Below, piece after piece: positions 39,150 through 51,666 of a stretch of 64,000 bases of DNA. The translations under genes and the position numbers were made by a program. Every line of letters starts with the position of its first letter. The stretch's first letter is position 1. Under the pieces are notes generated by a model that was given only the letters and a program-made list of their open reading frames with translations, made no database searches and was not told the DNA's origin. This DNA is from Photobacterium angustum (GTDB taxonomy: Bacteria > Pseudomonadota > Gammaproteobacteria > Enterobacterales > Vibrionaceae), in contig NZ_PYOM01000002.1 of NCBI RefSeq assembly GCF_003026365.1, forward strand, positions 186,001 through 250,000, in the 5' to 3' direction.

Positions 39150-40490
39150 TTATTGGTAGCGCTTTAACGGGCTTTTTGCATCTAATGAAGCAAGATAATC
39201 CAACTTTTCGGATATTTTCATTTCTAAACCACGGTTTGATGGTTGGTAATAAACCCGATCACGAATTTCACGCGGTAAATACACTTCACCAGCCGCATAA
39301 GCCCCTGCTTCATCATGGGCATAACGATACCCTTCGCCATAACCTAATTCTTTCATTAACTTGGTCGGCGCATTACGTAAATGATGAGGGACTTCAAAAT
39401 CGGGAAATTCGCGAGCATCTGCTTTGGCAAGATTAAATGCCACGTAAACTGCATTACTTTTCGCCGCACAAGCTAAGTACACAATCGCTTGTGCTATGGC
39501 TCGCTCACCTTCATAAGCGCCAACACGGGTATAACAATCCCACGCAGAAACCGCGACTTGCATCGCGCGAGGATCAGCATTACCGATATCTTCGGAAGCA
39601 ATTGCCAGTAGACGACGAGCTACATATAGAGGATCACAGCCAGCTTGGAGCATACGTGCAAACCAATACAAAGCACCATCAGGATTAGAACCTCGAATTG
39701 ATTTATGCACAGCCGAAATCATGTCGTACCAAAGATCACCTTTGTTATCAAAGCGCGCAACCTTTTCGCCTGTGACTTCCGCTAATAATTCGACCGTTAT
39801 TTGCTTAATGCCTTCATCATCCTCTTCAGCCATATCAATAAGCTGCTCAAGATAATTTAAAGACATACGAGCGTCACCACGAACAAACTCAGCTAATTTT
39901 TCTTTAATATCATCCGCAAAGTGTAAATTCGTTTCAGTTACACCTCGCTCTTTATCTGTTAATGCTTGTTCAATCACTTGTAAGATCTCATCATCCTCAA
40001 GTGACTTTAACTTATAAACACGAGCTCGAGAGAGTAATGCGTTATTAAGTTCAAACGATGGGTTTTCTGTCGTTGCACCAATAAAGGTTACAGTACCATC
40101 TTCAATATGCGGTAAAAACGCATCTTGCTGACTTTTATTAAAACGATGCACCTCATCAACAAATAAAATAGTGCGACGCCCTGCCATTTTATTGTCACGA
40201 GCCTTATCAATCGCAGCTCGAATATCTTTAATACCTGATGTTACAGCAGACACACGCTCTACTTCAGCGTTGGCATAATGTGCAGCGACTTCTGCTAATG
40301 TCGTTTTTCCTGTCCCCGGTGGCCCCCACAAAATCATTGAATGTAGTTGCCCGCCTTCTAAGGCTCGACGTAAGGGTTTTCCTTGTCCCAAAATATGTTG
40401 CTGACCGATATATTCTTCTACTGTTCGAGGTCGCATTCTTGCGGCTAGCGGTCTGAAGTCAGAAGAAAAATCAAGGCTGAAGTTATTCAA
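39150..40490 (-). CDS. rarA: Replication-associated recombination AAA+ ATPase RarA (MgsA)
   Basis: RarA acts at stalled replication forks and is related to clamp loaders. The protein has Walker [10 protein letters not shown], Walker [13 protein letters not shown], sensor 1 GATTENPSF, and the C-terminal tetramerisation region with [18 protein letters not shown] and [13 protein letters not shown]. The start chosen is TTG at 40490: it has GGGAG nine bases before it, gives [11 protein letters not shown] aligned with E. coli, and yields 446 residues (E. coli 447). Longer readings from 40532 start inside the lolA terminator stem. Confidence 0.95.
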   Translation of the reverse strand: MNNFSLDFSSDFRPLAARMRPRTVEEYIGQQHILGQGKPLRRALEGGQLHSMILWGPPGTGKTTLAEVAAHYANAEVERVSAVTSGIKDIRAAIDKARDNKMAGRRTILFVDEVHRFNKSQQDAFLPHIEDGTVTFIGATTENPSFELNNALLSRARVYKLKSLEDDEILQVIEQALTDKERGVTETNLHFADDIKEKLAEFVRGDARMSLNYLEQLIDMAEEDDEGIKQITVELLAEVTGEKVARFDNKGDLWYDMISAVHKSIRGSNPDGALYWFARMLQAGCDPLYVARRLLAIASEDIGNADPRAMQVAVSAWDCYTRVGAYEGERAIAQAIVYLACAAKSNAVYVAFNLAKADAREFPDFEVPHHLRNAPTKLMKELGYGEGYRYAHDEAGAYAAGEVYLPREIRDRVYYQPSNRGLEMKISEKLDYLASLDAKSPLKRYQ

Positions 40491-40511
40491 AATAACCACT
40501 CCCATAAACAG

Positions 40512-40534
40512 AAAAAGGTGGCTAACAGCCACCT
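40512..40534 (-). terminator. lolA terminator
   Basis: The perfect 8-bp stem AGGTGGCT / AGCCACCT with a 3-nt loop is followed by five T residues on the minus strand. It separates lolA from rarA. Confidence 0.85.
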
Positions 40535-40594
40535 ATACAATTTAGATTAACAATACATACATGCTAACTCATAGCATCATATCGATTGTTTTAT

Positions 40595-41212
40595 TCATTG
40601 ACGTTGGTCGTCCAGTTCTACCCCTTTCGGTGGCGTAAACTTAAATAAGTCTGCCGCAGGCGTAGTACGTGTAAATTTAGATAATGTGTAGTTACTGCGT
40701 TGCCCATCACTCTCTACCACAGAGAAATTACGTACTTGGCCATCTTTAGATACTGTCACGATAAACTCATCCATCGAAGATGTTTTATCTTTCGGCGTTA
40801 AGGTAAAAGTATCTGCTAATTGCTTAACATTATAACGCGACCAGTCTTTTTCATTATTACGTGTTAACAAAACAAACGGTGTTTGTTCTGTTGCATCTTT
40901 TAGCCACATTGCCGTGACCTGTTCAACAAATGGACTGTAATACCATACTGTTTTGCCATCTGAGACTAGCAAGCTTGCATCCGGTGTTTTAGTATCCCAA
41001 CGGAATAAATTAGGACGTTTAATGGATAAATCGCCAGTCCCATCAACCAGTATTTCACCATCAGGACTAATCACTTTCTGAGTAAAGTTAGCACTAAAGG
41101 CATTCACTTTATCAAGTCGGCTACTTAATGTTTGTTGTGGTGTAGCCCAAGCACTTGTTGTTGCAAGCATTGGGACGGCAACTAACATACTTAGCCATAA
41201 CTTTTTCATCAT
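40595..41212 (-). CDS. lolA: Outer-membrane lipoprotein carrier protein LolA
   Basis: LolA shuttles lipoproteins through the periplasm from LolCDE to LolB. The 205-residue precursor has a signal peptide (KKLWLSMLVAVPMLATTSAWA, cleavage after about residue 23) and the mature fold with FSANFTQKV, LFRWDTKTPDASLLVSDGKTVWYY and the C-terminal FKFTPPKGVELDDQ. Two ATG codons are adjacent at the start; either may be used. It lies 98 bp after ftsK. Confidence 0.96.
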   Translation of the reverse strand: MMKKLWLSMLVAVPMLATTSAWATPQQTLSSRLDKVNAFSANFTQKVISPDGEILVDGTGDLSIKRPNLFRWDTKTPDASLLVSDGKTVWYYSPFVEQVTAMWLKDATEQTPFVLLTRNNEKDWSRYNVKQLADTFTLTPKDKTSSMDEFIVTVSKDGQVRNFSVVESDGQRSNYTLSKFTRTTPAADLFKFTPPKGVELDDQRQ

Positions 41213-41310
41213 ATTCGCTAACCTCTGTTAAAGTAAACCGCCGAACATACTATGCGCAGCGGTTTAAATTACGCTATAAATTTACTGACAGCAAGGTGTC
41301 GGTTTATTCA

Positions 41311-44300
41311 TTAATCGTGGATCTGTACTGGCGCAGGTGCTAGTACTTCTCGGTTTGAATTGTGCCCCGGCGGGCTAACAATGCCATGCGCTTCTAGTTG
41401 CTCAACAATTCGTGCTGCACGGTTATATCCAATTTTAAAGCGGCGCTGAACACCCGATACTGATGCACGACGCGTTTCAGTTACAAATGCAGCCACTTCA
41501 TCAAACAGTTGATCGATATCATCATCACCACCTGTGGATGTTTCACCCGGTAATAGACTTTCTGAACCTTGGTCTGAACTTAGGATACTATCTATATATT
41601 GTGGTTTACCACGCGCTTTCCAATCATTCACCACGTTGTGTACATCATCATCCGATGCAAATGCACCGTGAACACGTGTTGTATGGCTTTGACCTGGTGG
41701 TAAGTACAGCATATCACCCATACCAAGCAAGGATTCTGCACCACCTTGATCAAGAATGGTACGTGAGTCTGTTTTCGTTGATACGGTAAATGCCATACGC
41801 GTAGGAATATTTGCTTTAATTAAGCCGGTAATAACATCCACAGATGGACGCTGAGTAGCAAGTACTAAGTGGATACCTGCCGCACGAGCTTTTTGAGCAA
41901 GACGCGCGATAAGTTCTTCAACTTTCTTACCTACAACCATCATCAAGTCAGCAAATTCATCAATGATCACTACAATACTTGGCATTTTTTCAAGTAATGG
42001 TGGGTATTCATCCATAGTATCGCCTGGTTGCCATAATGGATCATGAATAGGGTAACCCGCCGCCGCTGCTTCCTCTAACTTAGCATTAAATCCCGCTACG
42101 TTACGTACTCCACATTTAGCCATTAACTTATAACGACGTTCCATTTCCCCGACACACCAACGCAAGGCATTACCTGCATCTTTCATGTCAGTCACAACTT
42201 CAGTTAATAGATGCGGTATACCTTCATAAATAGATAACTCCAACATCTTTGGATCGATCATAATAAAGCGACAATCTTCAGGCTTACACTTATATAGTAA
42301 GCTCAAGATCATTACGTTTACACCAACAGATTTACCCGATCCTGTTGTACCCGCAACCAACAAGTGAGGCATTTTACTGAGATCTGCCACAACAGCTTCA
42401 CCAGCAATATCGCTACCTAAAACAATCGGTAATGGACCATCCATATTCTGAAAACGCTCACTGGCGACCACTTCAGACATGTATACCGTTTCTCGACCTT
42501 TATTCGGCAATTCTAAACCAATATATGGTTTACCCGGAATAGCCTCAACGACACGTACAGCCATTACAGACAACGCGCGCGCTAAGTCTTTTGCCAAACC
42601 AGAGATACGACTAACTTTCACACCTGGCGCTAAATCTAATTCAAAGCGAGTAATAACAGGCCCTGGATAGATCCCTTTCACCTGAGCTTTAATTTTATAA
42701 TCAACTAACTTAGATTCAATTAACGCTGCCGTCGCTTGCAACTCTTCTTCAGAGGCTGGCTCAACAGTTCGACGAGCAGGTTGTAATAAATCTAATGTTG
42801 GCATTGGTGACGTTGGAGTAGGAAGATCAACTTCTGTTTGCATTAAAAACGGATTATCTAATCCAGCCAAGTGTGCTTGTTCTTTCTGTAAATCACGAAT
42901 ATTTTGCAAAAAAGCTTCCTGATCATCTTTTTCTTTTTGCTCAGGCGTCAACTCATCAGCTTCGCCACGCTCTAGTTCAGACATACCATCTTGCACGCCA
43001 ATTTCAATATCACTTCCCGGAACAGGCTGTGATGTTGTTGGTTGTGGAGTAACAACTTGAGGTGCTATATGTGTTGTCTGTTGAGCTGTCATAGATTCTT
43101 CGGATTGACTTGGTTCAACAACATTCTGCTGTGAAGAATGGTAAGCCGGTGCAGCGGTTACTGCTGATTCAGCCGCTTCAATTGCACTTTGCGTATACTC
43201 ATCTACTGGAACAGTAAAATCTTCATTTTTATCTAGTTCGCGTTCTAAATCTTCAATCGAAAGACCACGAGGCTGAGTAGTTGGTTGTGGCGCTGTCTCT
43301 TGTGGTTGTTGAACAGCTACTTGCGGTTGTGTCACTGACTGATTTACCACTGGTTGTTGAACAGTTGGTTGTGGTTGTGCCGCAGGCTGATTTACCACTG
43401 GTTGTTGAACAGTTGGTTGTGGTTGTGCCGCAGGCTGATTTACCACTGGTTGTTGAACAGCTGGTTGCGGTTGTGCCGCAGGCTGATTTACCACTGGTTG
43501 TTGAACAGCTGGTTGCGGTTGTGCCGCAGGCTGACCTACCACTGGTTGTTGAACAACTGGTTGCGGTTGTGCCGCAGGCTGACTTACCACTGATTGTTGA
43601 ACAACTGGTTGCGGTTGTGCTTCTGGTTGATTTATGACAGGTTGACTCATTTCTAACAATGGATCTCGTGCCATATCAGAATTCGGTCGAACAATCTTAT
43701 AAGGTGAAGATTCTACTTCTTTTGCATTATTCTCTGATGGATTGTTATTAACATAAGATGACAATAACGGGTCGTCTTCATCATCAACGTCATCTATGTG
43801 TGCCATGTAAGGCATTTCTGATTCATCAGGAATTTCAGTTGCAAAAGGTCGCATAACCTCATGTTTATCTGAACGAAATTTATTTAGAAACCAAGTTAAC
43901 GAAGCAAGTGTCTTCTCACCTAATGTATCAACAATTGATGTCCATGAAATACCCGAGAACAAAGTAAAGCCAATAGCCCAAATAAACATCAGTACTAATG
44001 TTGTACCTAGCACATTAAGCAATGGCATTGAAATGTTTGAAACAACATCCCCTACGACTCCACCAGATGAAAAGTACCAAATATCATCAAAGTTTAAATC
44101 AGCAAGACCACAGCTAGTTAATAGCAATAAAATAAGGCCTAAAAGACGAGTGCCGTAAACCATATAATCGTGAGATAAACTTTTTGAACGGCGACGGAAT
44201 AAATAATAGCCAAGTAAGACTATTAAGGCTGGAAAAACATAGGCTAATGAGCCAAAACTGAAGAAGAAAGTATCAGCCACTAAAGCGCCAAACGCGCCAG

Positions 44301-44484
44301 CTTTATTCTGAACAACCCCTTCCCAAGCAGTTTGTGACCATGAAGGATCTGCAGGGTTAAATGTTACCAATGCCACCATAATATAAATAGCAGCTAAAAT
44401 ACTGATGATTAAAAAACCTTCAACAATGCGTTGTGTACCTGACAAACGCATCTGGGACAGTTTTTTACCTTTAATCTTCCTCAA
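41311..44484 (-). CDS. ftsK: DNA translocase FtsK
   Basis: FtsK anchors to the division septum and pumps chromosome dimers to dif for XerCD. It has an N-terminal part with four transmembrane helices (about residues 20-190), a long Pro/Gln-rich linker, then the motor: Walker [13 protein letters not shown], Walker [13 protein letters not shown], and the C-terminal gamma winged helix ([25 protein letters not shown]-type) that reads KOPS. The start chosen is TTG at 44484 with CGGAG seven bases upstream; another TTG at 44514 has no ribosome site, and an ATG at 44451 is also possible. The 1057-residue length is short compared with E. coli (1329). The linker holds six 16-residue tandem repeats. Confidence 0.96.
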   Translation of the reverse strand: MRKIKGKKLSQMRLSGTQRIVEGFLIISILAAIYIMVALVTFNPADPSWSQTAWEGVVQNKAGAFGALVADTFFFSFGSLAYVFPALIVLLGYYLFRRRSKSLSHDYMVYGTRLLGLILLLLTSCGLADLNFDDIWYFSSGGVVGDVVSNISMPLLNVLGTTLVLMFIWAIGFTLFSGISWTSIVDTLGEKTLASLTWFLNKFRSDKHEVMRPFATEIPDESEMPYMAHIDDVDDEDDPLLSSYVNNNPSENNAKEVESSPYKIVRPNSDMARDPLLEMSQPVINQPEAQPQPVVQQSVVSQPAAQPQPVVQQPVVGQPAAQPQPAVQQPVVNQPAAQPQPAVQQPVVNQPAAQPQPTVQQPVVNQPAAQPQPTVQQPVVNQSVTQPQVAVQQPQETAPQPTTQPRGLSIEDLERELDKNEDFTVPVDEYTQSAIEAAESAVTAAPAYHSSQQNVVEPSQSEESMTAQQTTHIAPQVVTPQPTTSQPVPGSDIEIGVQDGMSELERGEADELTPEQKEKDDQEAFLQNIRDLQKEQAHLAGLDNPFLMQTEVDLPTPTSPMPTLDLLQPARRTVEPASEEELQATAALIESKLVDYKIKAQVKGIYPGPVITRFELDLAPGVKVSRISGLAKDLARALSVMAVRVVEAIPGKPYIGLELPNKGRETVYMSEVVASERFQNMDGPLPIVLGSDIAGEAVVADLSKMPHLLVAGTTGSGKSVGVNVMILSLLYKCKPEDCRFIMIDPKMLELSIYEGIPHLLTEVVTDMKDAGNALRWCVGEMERRYKLMAKCGVRNVAGFNAKLEEAAAAGYPIHDPLWQPGDTMDEYPPLLEKMPSIVVIIDEFADLMMVVGKKVEELIARLAQKARAAGIHLVLATQRPSVDVITGLIKANIPTRMAFTVSTKTDSRTILDQGGAESLLGMGDMLYLPPGQSHTTRVHGAFASDDDVHNVVNDWKARGKPQYIDSILSSDQGSESLLPGETSTGGDDDIDQLFDEVAAFVTETRRASVSGVQRRFKIGYNRAARIVEQLEAHGIVSPPGHNSNREVLAPAPVQIHD
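43342..43629 (-). repeat. Six 48-bp tandem repeats in the ftsK linker
   Basis: Exactly six 48-bp units (288 bp) encode six copies of QPxAQPQPxVQQxVVx, followed by a degenerate seventh. Copies 1 and 2 carry VV, 3 and 4 carry AV, and 5 and 6 carry TV at the variable position, so neighbouring copies are most alike. The frame is kept, and the units show no CRISPR-like spacers. Confidence 0.93.
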
Positions 44485-44830
44485 GGATAACTCCGATGTC
44501 TCTATAAAACTCAAAAATTTGCCAGAAATCTAAGACATTCATCGAATAATACTAATCTCTACAGTCAAATACGCTATAAAGCTTAGCCAAATATAAGAAA
44601 TACAATGTCATTTTCTCAATGCCACTATTCTATACTAAATGCGCGCATTGTCTGTGTACCGAAAAAGCTTTTAGTGAAAATTTTTCCCTCGCCCCAGATA
44701 ATAAGGTACAAATAGTTCATATCAGATAACTATTTTAGACGCCTAATAGATAAAAAAATTCATCACTATGTCAATTTGATTCACTTTTTGTCCAATTAAC
44801 CATCACTATGAATAAATTAACATATCGTAC
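44485..44830. other. Intergenic region between ftsK and lrp
   Basis: About 350 bp of AT-rich DNA holds the ftsK promoter region. I see no gene, no LexA box and no repeat that I would call. Confidence 0.5.
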
Positions 44831-44861
44831 AAACAAAACGAGCGGCTTAATAGCCGCTCGT
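44831..44861 (-). terminator. lrp terminator
   Basis: The perfect 10-bp stem ACGAGCGGCT / AGCCGCTCGT with a TAAT loop is followed on the minus strand by a T-rich tract, 32 bp past the lrp stop. Confidence 0.9.
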
Positions 44862-44892
44862 TTATTTATTCTGCTTATAATCAGCAATACAC

Positions 44893-45387
44893 TTATCGTG
44901 TTTTAATCACTAGATTATTTGACTGTTTAACTTCTTCCATTACAACGTAGGTACGCGTGTCATTAACACCCGGTAGACGCAATAATGTTTCACCAAGAAG
45001 CTTACGGTATGCTGACATATCAGATACACGTGTTTTTAATAAGTAGTCAAAATCACCAGAAACAAGATGACACTCTTGAATATCTTCAAGCTCTTGAACT
45101 GATTTATTGAACTGTTCAAATACATCTGGCGCACCACGATTTAGTGTAATCTCTACAAACACCAATAGTGAAGCATCAAGAAACTGTGGGTTAAGTAATG
45201 CGGTATAACCACTGATATAACCTTGACGCTCTAAACGACGTACACGCTCAAGACAAGGTGTTGGAGATAAACCAACACGCTTTGATAGCTCAACATTTGA
45301 AATTCTGCCGTCTTTTTGAAGTTCATTCAAAATATTACGGTCAATGCGATCCAATTCCTTGGATGGTTTCTTTTTGGTATCTACCAT
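44893..45387 (-). CDS. lrp: Leucine-responsive regulatory protein
   Basis: This 164-residue global regulator has an N-terminal helix-turn-helix (RISNVELSKRVGLSPTPCLERV, about residues 29-50) and a C-terminal RAM/AsnC ligand domain with LVSGDFDYLL. It is nearly identical to E. coli Lrp over its length. GGTGGA lies upstream of the ATG. It is divergent from trxB, as in E. coli, across an unusually long 884-bp gap. Confidence 0.97.
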   Translation of the reverse strand: MVDTKKKPSKELDRIDRNILNELQKDGRISNVELSKRVGLSPTPCLERVRRLERQGYISGYTALLNPQFLDASLLVFVEITLNRGAPDVFEQFNKSVQELEDIQECHLVSGDFDYLLKTRVSDMSAYRKLLGETLLRLPGVNDTRTYVVMEEVKQSNNLVIKTR

Positions 45388-47222
<1,835 letters not shown>

Positions 47223-47339
47223 TCAGTAAACGTCCAAACCGCGACTTGATAAGTGGCGGTTTGTTTACCTCATAGTTAAATGTATGCTCACCATTTAACT
47301 ATGAGTTACCCACCGTTAATACCGTAATGAAACCCTTAT

Positions 47340-49112
47340 ATGGATAAACAATTACAGCGCGATTTAACCAAATGGCTTAAATCCCAAAGCAAGTTAGCAA
47401 AACGCTGGCTTATGCTAAGTATTGGATTAGGCTTTTTGTCTGGTTTACTGCTTGTTGGACAAGCAGCATTACTTGCAAGTATTCTGCATCAGCTGATTAT
47501 TGAACATGCTGATAAATACTCTCTAATTAACCAATTTATTGGTTTATTTGTCATTATCGGTTTACGTTCTCTATGTAGTTGGGGAAGAGAGATTTTTGGC
47601 TACCGTTGTGGCGAACAAATACGCTTACATATACGTCAATTAATTCTTAATCGCTTACAAAGCTTAGGTCCCGCCTATATAAAAGGAAAACCTGCTGGTA
47701 CATGGGCAAGTCTTGTCCTTGAGCAAGTAGAAGAAATGCAAGATTTCTTTGCTCGCTATCTGCCTCAGATGTCATTATCTGTTCTTATTCCTGTCGTGAT
47801 TTTATTTGTCGTTTTCCCCTTAAACTGGGCAGCAGGGTTAATATTCTTACTCACCGCACCACTGGTTCCTTTATTTATGGCACTGGTTGGCTTAGGTGCT
47901 GCAGATGCTAACCGCCGAAATTTTAAGGCATTACAGCGCTTATCTGGTCACTTTTACGATCGCCTTCAAGGGCTATCTACCCTGCGTTTATTTGATCGTG
48001 CAGAAGCTGAAGCAGAAAATCTTCATGCTGCTTCTCACGTACTTCGCAAACGTACAATGGAAGTCCTTCGTCTGGCTTTCTTATCTTCAGCAGTATTAGA
48101 GTTCTTCTCTGCTATTTCTGTTGCTATTGTTGCGGTTTACTTCGGCTTTGCTTTTATCGGTGAATTAAACTTCGGTAACTATGGTATCCCGATTACTTTA
48201 TTTACTGGATTGTTCATTCTGGTTCTTGCACCTGAGTTTTACCAACCGCTACGTGATCTTGGTACTTTCTACCATGCCAAGGCACAAGCTATTGGTGCTG
48301 CAGAATCTATCGTTGAATTTCTTAATATTGAAGCAGACGAAATGACGGAAGGCACTAAAACATTAACAACGCCAGATAAAATCCAAATATCTGTGACCGA
48401 GTTAGAAGTATTAAGTCCAGAGGGTCAAAAGCTGGCTGGTCCACTGACATTTGATATTAATGCTAATGAACATGTGGCACTGGTTGGCCCAAGTGGCGCA
48501 GGTAAAACCAGTTTATTAAACGCGTTATTGGGCTTCCTTCCCTATCGCGGCAGTATCAAAGTCAATGGGATTGAACTAAAAGAGCTCAGCCACAGCGAAT
48601 GGCGTCAAGCAATCAGCTGGGTTGGTCAAAACCCGTTACTTGTACACGGTACGATTTATGAAAACATCACATTGGGTGATCAGTTAGCAGAACAAGCCAA
48701 AGTGACTCAAGTTGCAAAAGAAGCTTACGCTGACGAATTCATTAATCGCTTAGAAAAAGGTTATCAACACCATGTTGGTGATCGCTCCGGTGGTTTATCT
48801 GTAGGTCAAGCGCAGCGTATTGCTGTTGCTCGCGCCATGTTACAACAAGGTGCGTTTTGGATTTTAGATGAACCTACAGCAAGCCTTGATGCTAACAGTG
48901 AACGCTTAGTCCTTGAAAGTTTAGACCGTGCTGTTGAGCAACACACCACATTGATGGTTAGCCACCGTTTAGATCAACTACATGCGATGGATCGTGTTCT
49001 TGTAATGGAGAATGGCAAACTTGTTCAAAACGGTTCGTTCGTAGAAATTAGTCAACATGGCTTACTCGCAGATATGCTAAGCCATACAGATAAGAGGGAT
49101 CTCGATGCGTGA
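47340..49112 (+). CDS. cydD: Cysteine/glutathione ABC exporter subunit CydD
   Basis: CydD pairs with CydC to export cysteine and glutathione to the periplasm, needed for cytochrome bd assembly. The 590-residue half-transporter has six transmembrane helices (about residues 20-320) and an ATPase domain with Walker A GPSGAGKTSLLN, signature SGGLSVGQAQR and Walker B FWILDEPTASLD. It overlaps cydC by 8 bp, showing coupling. Confidence 0.96.
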   Translation: MDKQLQRDLTKWLKSQSKLAKRWLMLSIGLGFLSGLLLVGQAALLASILHQLIIEHADKYSLINQFIGLFVIIGLRSLCSWGREIFGYRCGEQIRLHIRQLILNRLQSLGPAYIKGKPAGTWASLVLEQVEEMQDFFARYLPQMSLSVLIPVVILFVVFPLNWAAGLIFLLTAPLVPLFMALVGLGAADANRRNFKALQRLSGHFYDRLQGLSTLRLFDRAEAEAENLHAASHVLRKRTMEVLRLAFLSSAVLEFFSAISVAIVAVYFGFAFIGELNFGNYGIPITLFTGLFILVLAPEFYQPLRDLGTFYHAKAQAIGAAESIVEFLNIEADEMTEGTKTLTTPDKIQISVTELEVLSPEGQKLAGPLTFDINANEHVALVGPSGAGKTSLLNALLGFLPYRGSIKVNGIELKELSHSEWRQAISWVGQNPLLVHGTIYENITLGDQLAEQAKVTQVAKEAYADEFINRLEKGYQHHVGDRSGGLSVGQAQRIAVARAMLQQGAFWILDEPTASLDANSERLVLESLDRAVEQHTTLMVSHRLDQLHAMDRVLVMENGKLVQNGSFVEISQHGLLADMLSHTDKRDLDA

Positions 49113-50826
49113 TTTAATCCCTTACCTAAAACTTTACCGTAAGCACTGGTTTGGCTTAACACTCGGTATGCTCTTAGGTTTAGCTACAATTCTTGCTGCT
49201 ATTAGTCTATTAACCCTATCAGGGTGGTTTATTGCCGCTTCTGCAGTTGCGGGCTTAACCATCGCGAGAGAAACATTCAACTACATGTTACCTGGAGCTG
49301 GTGTTCGTGGTTTCTCTATGGCTCGCACCGCAGGGCGCTGGGGGGAACGCGTTGTTAGCCACAATGCAACGTTTAAGCTCCTTGCTGATCTACGTTTATT
49401 TTTCTTTAGGAAACTCACACCACTGATCCCAGGCCGTCAAGCTAACTTACGTGATGCTGATTTGCTGAACCGTTTAGTTGCTGATGTTGATGCGATGGAT
49501 CACATCTATCTAAGATTGGTTAGTCCTTTAGTTATTGGCGTATTAGGTATCGCTGCAATTACCGCATTTTTATCATGGTTTGATCCAACGATAGGCTTAA
49601 CGCTTGGTGGGATCTTACTATCATTAATGTTTATATTGCCTATTCTGTTTTACCGCTTAGGTAAACGTAACGGTGAGCAACTGACAGTTGCAAAAGCAAA
49701 CTACCGTGTAAAACTGCTAGATTGGTTGCAAGGCCATGCAGAACTCTTGCTGTTTAATGCAGAACCTCGTTACCGCCAACAAGCAGAAGCAGAGCAAGAC
49801 CAACTACTTGCTGCTCAACGCAAAATGGCGAGTTTAACAGGCTTAGCTAATGGTATGTTGATGGCAGCCACAGGCTGGACCTTAGTGGTCATTCTATGGA
49901 TTGCTGCTGATGGTATTGGTGGCCATGCGCCCGATCCATTTGTAGCTATGGTCGCATTTGCAACCATGGCAAGCTTTGAGATGATGATGCCAGTTGCTGG
50001 TGCTTTCCAATACCTAGGACAAACCATAACGTCAGCAAAACGCTTAAATGAAATCATTGAAGCTACGCCTGATACGGTCTTTGATCCAAACGGTTACCAT
50101 GGTGATGCACAAGGTGAGCTGAAGATTGAAAATGTCAGCTACACCTACTACGGTAGCACTCAAACTGTTGTGAAGAATGTATCAATAGACTTAAAACAAG
50201 GTGAAAAACTGGCATTACTAGGGCGAACAGGTTGTGGTAAATCAACCTTACTTCAACTACTCACGCGTAGTTGGGATCCTCAGCAAGGTCAAATTTCAAT
50301 TGATGGCAAACCACTTCCTGCATGGAGTGAAGGCGCTCTACGTAAAGCAATTACCGTGGTTAGCCAACGTGTTGATATCTTCAACGGTTCATTGCGAGAA
50401 AACCTTGTGTTAGCGAAACCCAACGGCACTGATGCTGAATTTACAGAAGCATTAATTCAAGTCGGTCTATCTCCCCTACTTGAAGATAAAGGGTTAGATA
50501 CTTGGTTAGGTGAAGGTGGGCGTCAAATCTCTGGTGGTGAAAGACGCCGCTTAGGTATCGCTCGCGCACTGCTTCATGATGCGCCTATCCTACTAATGGA
50601 TGAGCCAACAGAAGGTCTTGATCGCCGAACTGAGCAGCAAATATTAGCCTTGTTACTCGAACATGCAAAAGATAAAACCGTACTCTTTATCACCCACCGA
50701 TTAGTTGGACTCGATCAAATGGATCAAATCTGTTTAATGGATGAAGGTGAGATCATCGAACGCGGTAAACACCAAGCATTACTGGCACAAAACGGTCGTT
50801 ATGCAGAATTGTGTAATCGTATTTAA
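49105..50826 (+). CDS. cydC: Cysteine/glutathione ABC exporter subunit CydC
   Basis: The partner of CydD has 573 residues, with six N-terminal helices (LTLSGWFIAASAVAGL is typical of CydC) and an ATPase domain with Walker A GRTGCGKSTLLQ, signature ISGGERRRLG and Walker B LLMDEPTEGLD. The terminator at 50851 ends the trxB-cydDC block. Confidence 0.96.
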   Translation: MRDLIPYLKLYRKHWFGLTLGMLLGLATILAAISLLTLSGWFIAASAVAGLTIARETFNYMLPGAGVRGFSMARTAGRWGERVVSHNATFKLLADLRLFFFRKLTPLIPGRQANLRDADLLNRLVADVDAMDHIYLRLVSPLVIGVLGIAAITAFLSWFDPTIGLTLGGILLSLMFILPILFYRLGKRNGEQLTVAKANYRVKLLDWLQGHAELLLFNAEPRYRQQAEAEQDQLLAAQRKMASLTGLANGMLMAATGWTLVVILWIAADGIGGHAPDPFVAMVAFATMASFEMMMPVAGAFQYLGQTITSAKRLNEIIEATPDTVFDPNGYHGDAQGELKIENVSYTYYGSTQTVVKNVSIDLKQGEKLALLGRTGCGKSTLLQLLTRSWDPQQGQISIDGKPLPAWSEGALRKAITVVSQRVDIFNGSLRENLVLAKPNGTDAEFTEALIQVGLSPLLEDKGLDTWLGEGGRQISGGERRRLGIARALLHDAPILLMDEPTEGLDRRTEQQILALLLEHAKDKTVLFITHRLVGLDQMDQICLMDEGEIIERGKHQALLAQNGRYAELCNRI

Positions 50827-50850
50827 GTACTGTAATAGCCAAAAATAAAT

Positions 50851-50880
50851 AAAGGCGATACCTGAGTGTATCGCCTTTTT
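50851..50880 (+). terminator. cydC terminator
   Basis: The perfect 11-bp stem AAAGGCGATAC / GTATCGCCTTT with a 6-nt loop is followed by a T tract. Confidence 0.93.
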
Positions 50881-50949
50881 ATTATCTGTCTCATCTCACT
50901 ATCAACTGCGATATAATCATTTAAGATTTACCACTACTATCACTAAAGT

Positions 50950-51663
50950 ATGACTATTTATTTACCAGAGATCGATAGCAGCACTTACCAGTTCCCTCAC
51001 CCGTCAAACGCCTTATCAGAACCTAATGGGTTACTGGCAATGGGAGGCGATCTCAGCCCCAAACGCTTACAAACCGCCTATCGTGAAGGTATTTTCCCTT
51101 GGTTTTCTGAAGGTGAACCTCTTCTTTGGTGGAGCCCTACTCCTCGTGGCGTTTTTCATCCACATACCTTTATGCCAAGTAAAAGCCTGAAAAAGTTTTT
51201 CCGCAAATCAGGCTATACCATTACGATTAACAAGGCATGCCATGATGTGATTCGCCACTGTGCAAGTTGTCGCGGACCAGAACAAACGTGGATCACCGAA
51301 GAAATGATTTCAGCCTATCAAAGACTACATACCTTAGGTATTTGTCATTCCGTAGAAGTTTGGTCTAATGAAAAACTAGTAGGCGGTTTTTATGGTGTTG
51401 AAATAGGAACCATTTTTTGTGGTGAATCGATGTTTTCATTGGCCGATAATGCATCTAAAATTGCATTATGGCAGTTTTGTCGTTATTTCTCTAAGCTTGG
51501 CGGTACATTAATTGATTGCCAGATGATGAACCCACACCTTGAATCCTTAGGCGCAAAAACCTTTGAGCGTTCGCTATTTTTAGACCATCTTTACCAGCAG
51601 CGAGATATTATACTGCCAGTAGAAACCTATCTTTCTCACGTTTTACCGATTGCACAGGCCTAA
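50950..51663 (+). CDS. aat: Leucyl/phenylalanyl-tRNA-protein transferase
   Basis: Aat adds Leu or Phe to N-terminal Lys or Arg, making bacterial N-degrons. The 237-residue protein has FPHPSNALSEPNGLLAMGGDLSP, YREGIFPWF, WWSPTPRGV, the catalytic region VEVWSNEKLVGGFYGV and a C-terminal DCQMMNPHLESLGA. bpt follows three bases later, so the two transferases are cotranscribed. Confidence 0.97.
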   Translation: MTIYLPEIDSSTYQFPHPSNALSEPNGLLAMGGDLSPKRLQTAYREGIFPWFSEGEPLLWWSPTPRGVFHPHTFMPSKSLKKFFRKSGYTITINKACHDVIRHCASCRGPEQTWITEEMISAYQRLHTLGICHSVEVWSNEKLVGGFYGVEIGTIFCGESMFSLADNASKIALWQFCRYFSKLGGTLIDCQMMNPHLESLGAKTFERSLFLDHLYQQRDIILPVETYLSHVLPIAQA

Positions 51664-51666
51664 CCA

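Noticed and set aside
43281-43637. Repetitive plus-strand frame of VVVEQL units, and the idea of a CRISPR array
   Set aside because: The repeat is contiguous without spacers and encodes the FtsK linker in the other strand; the plus-strand frame is its shadow.
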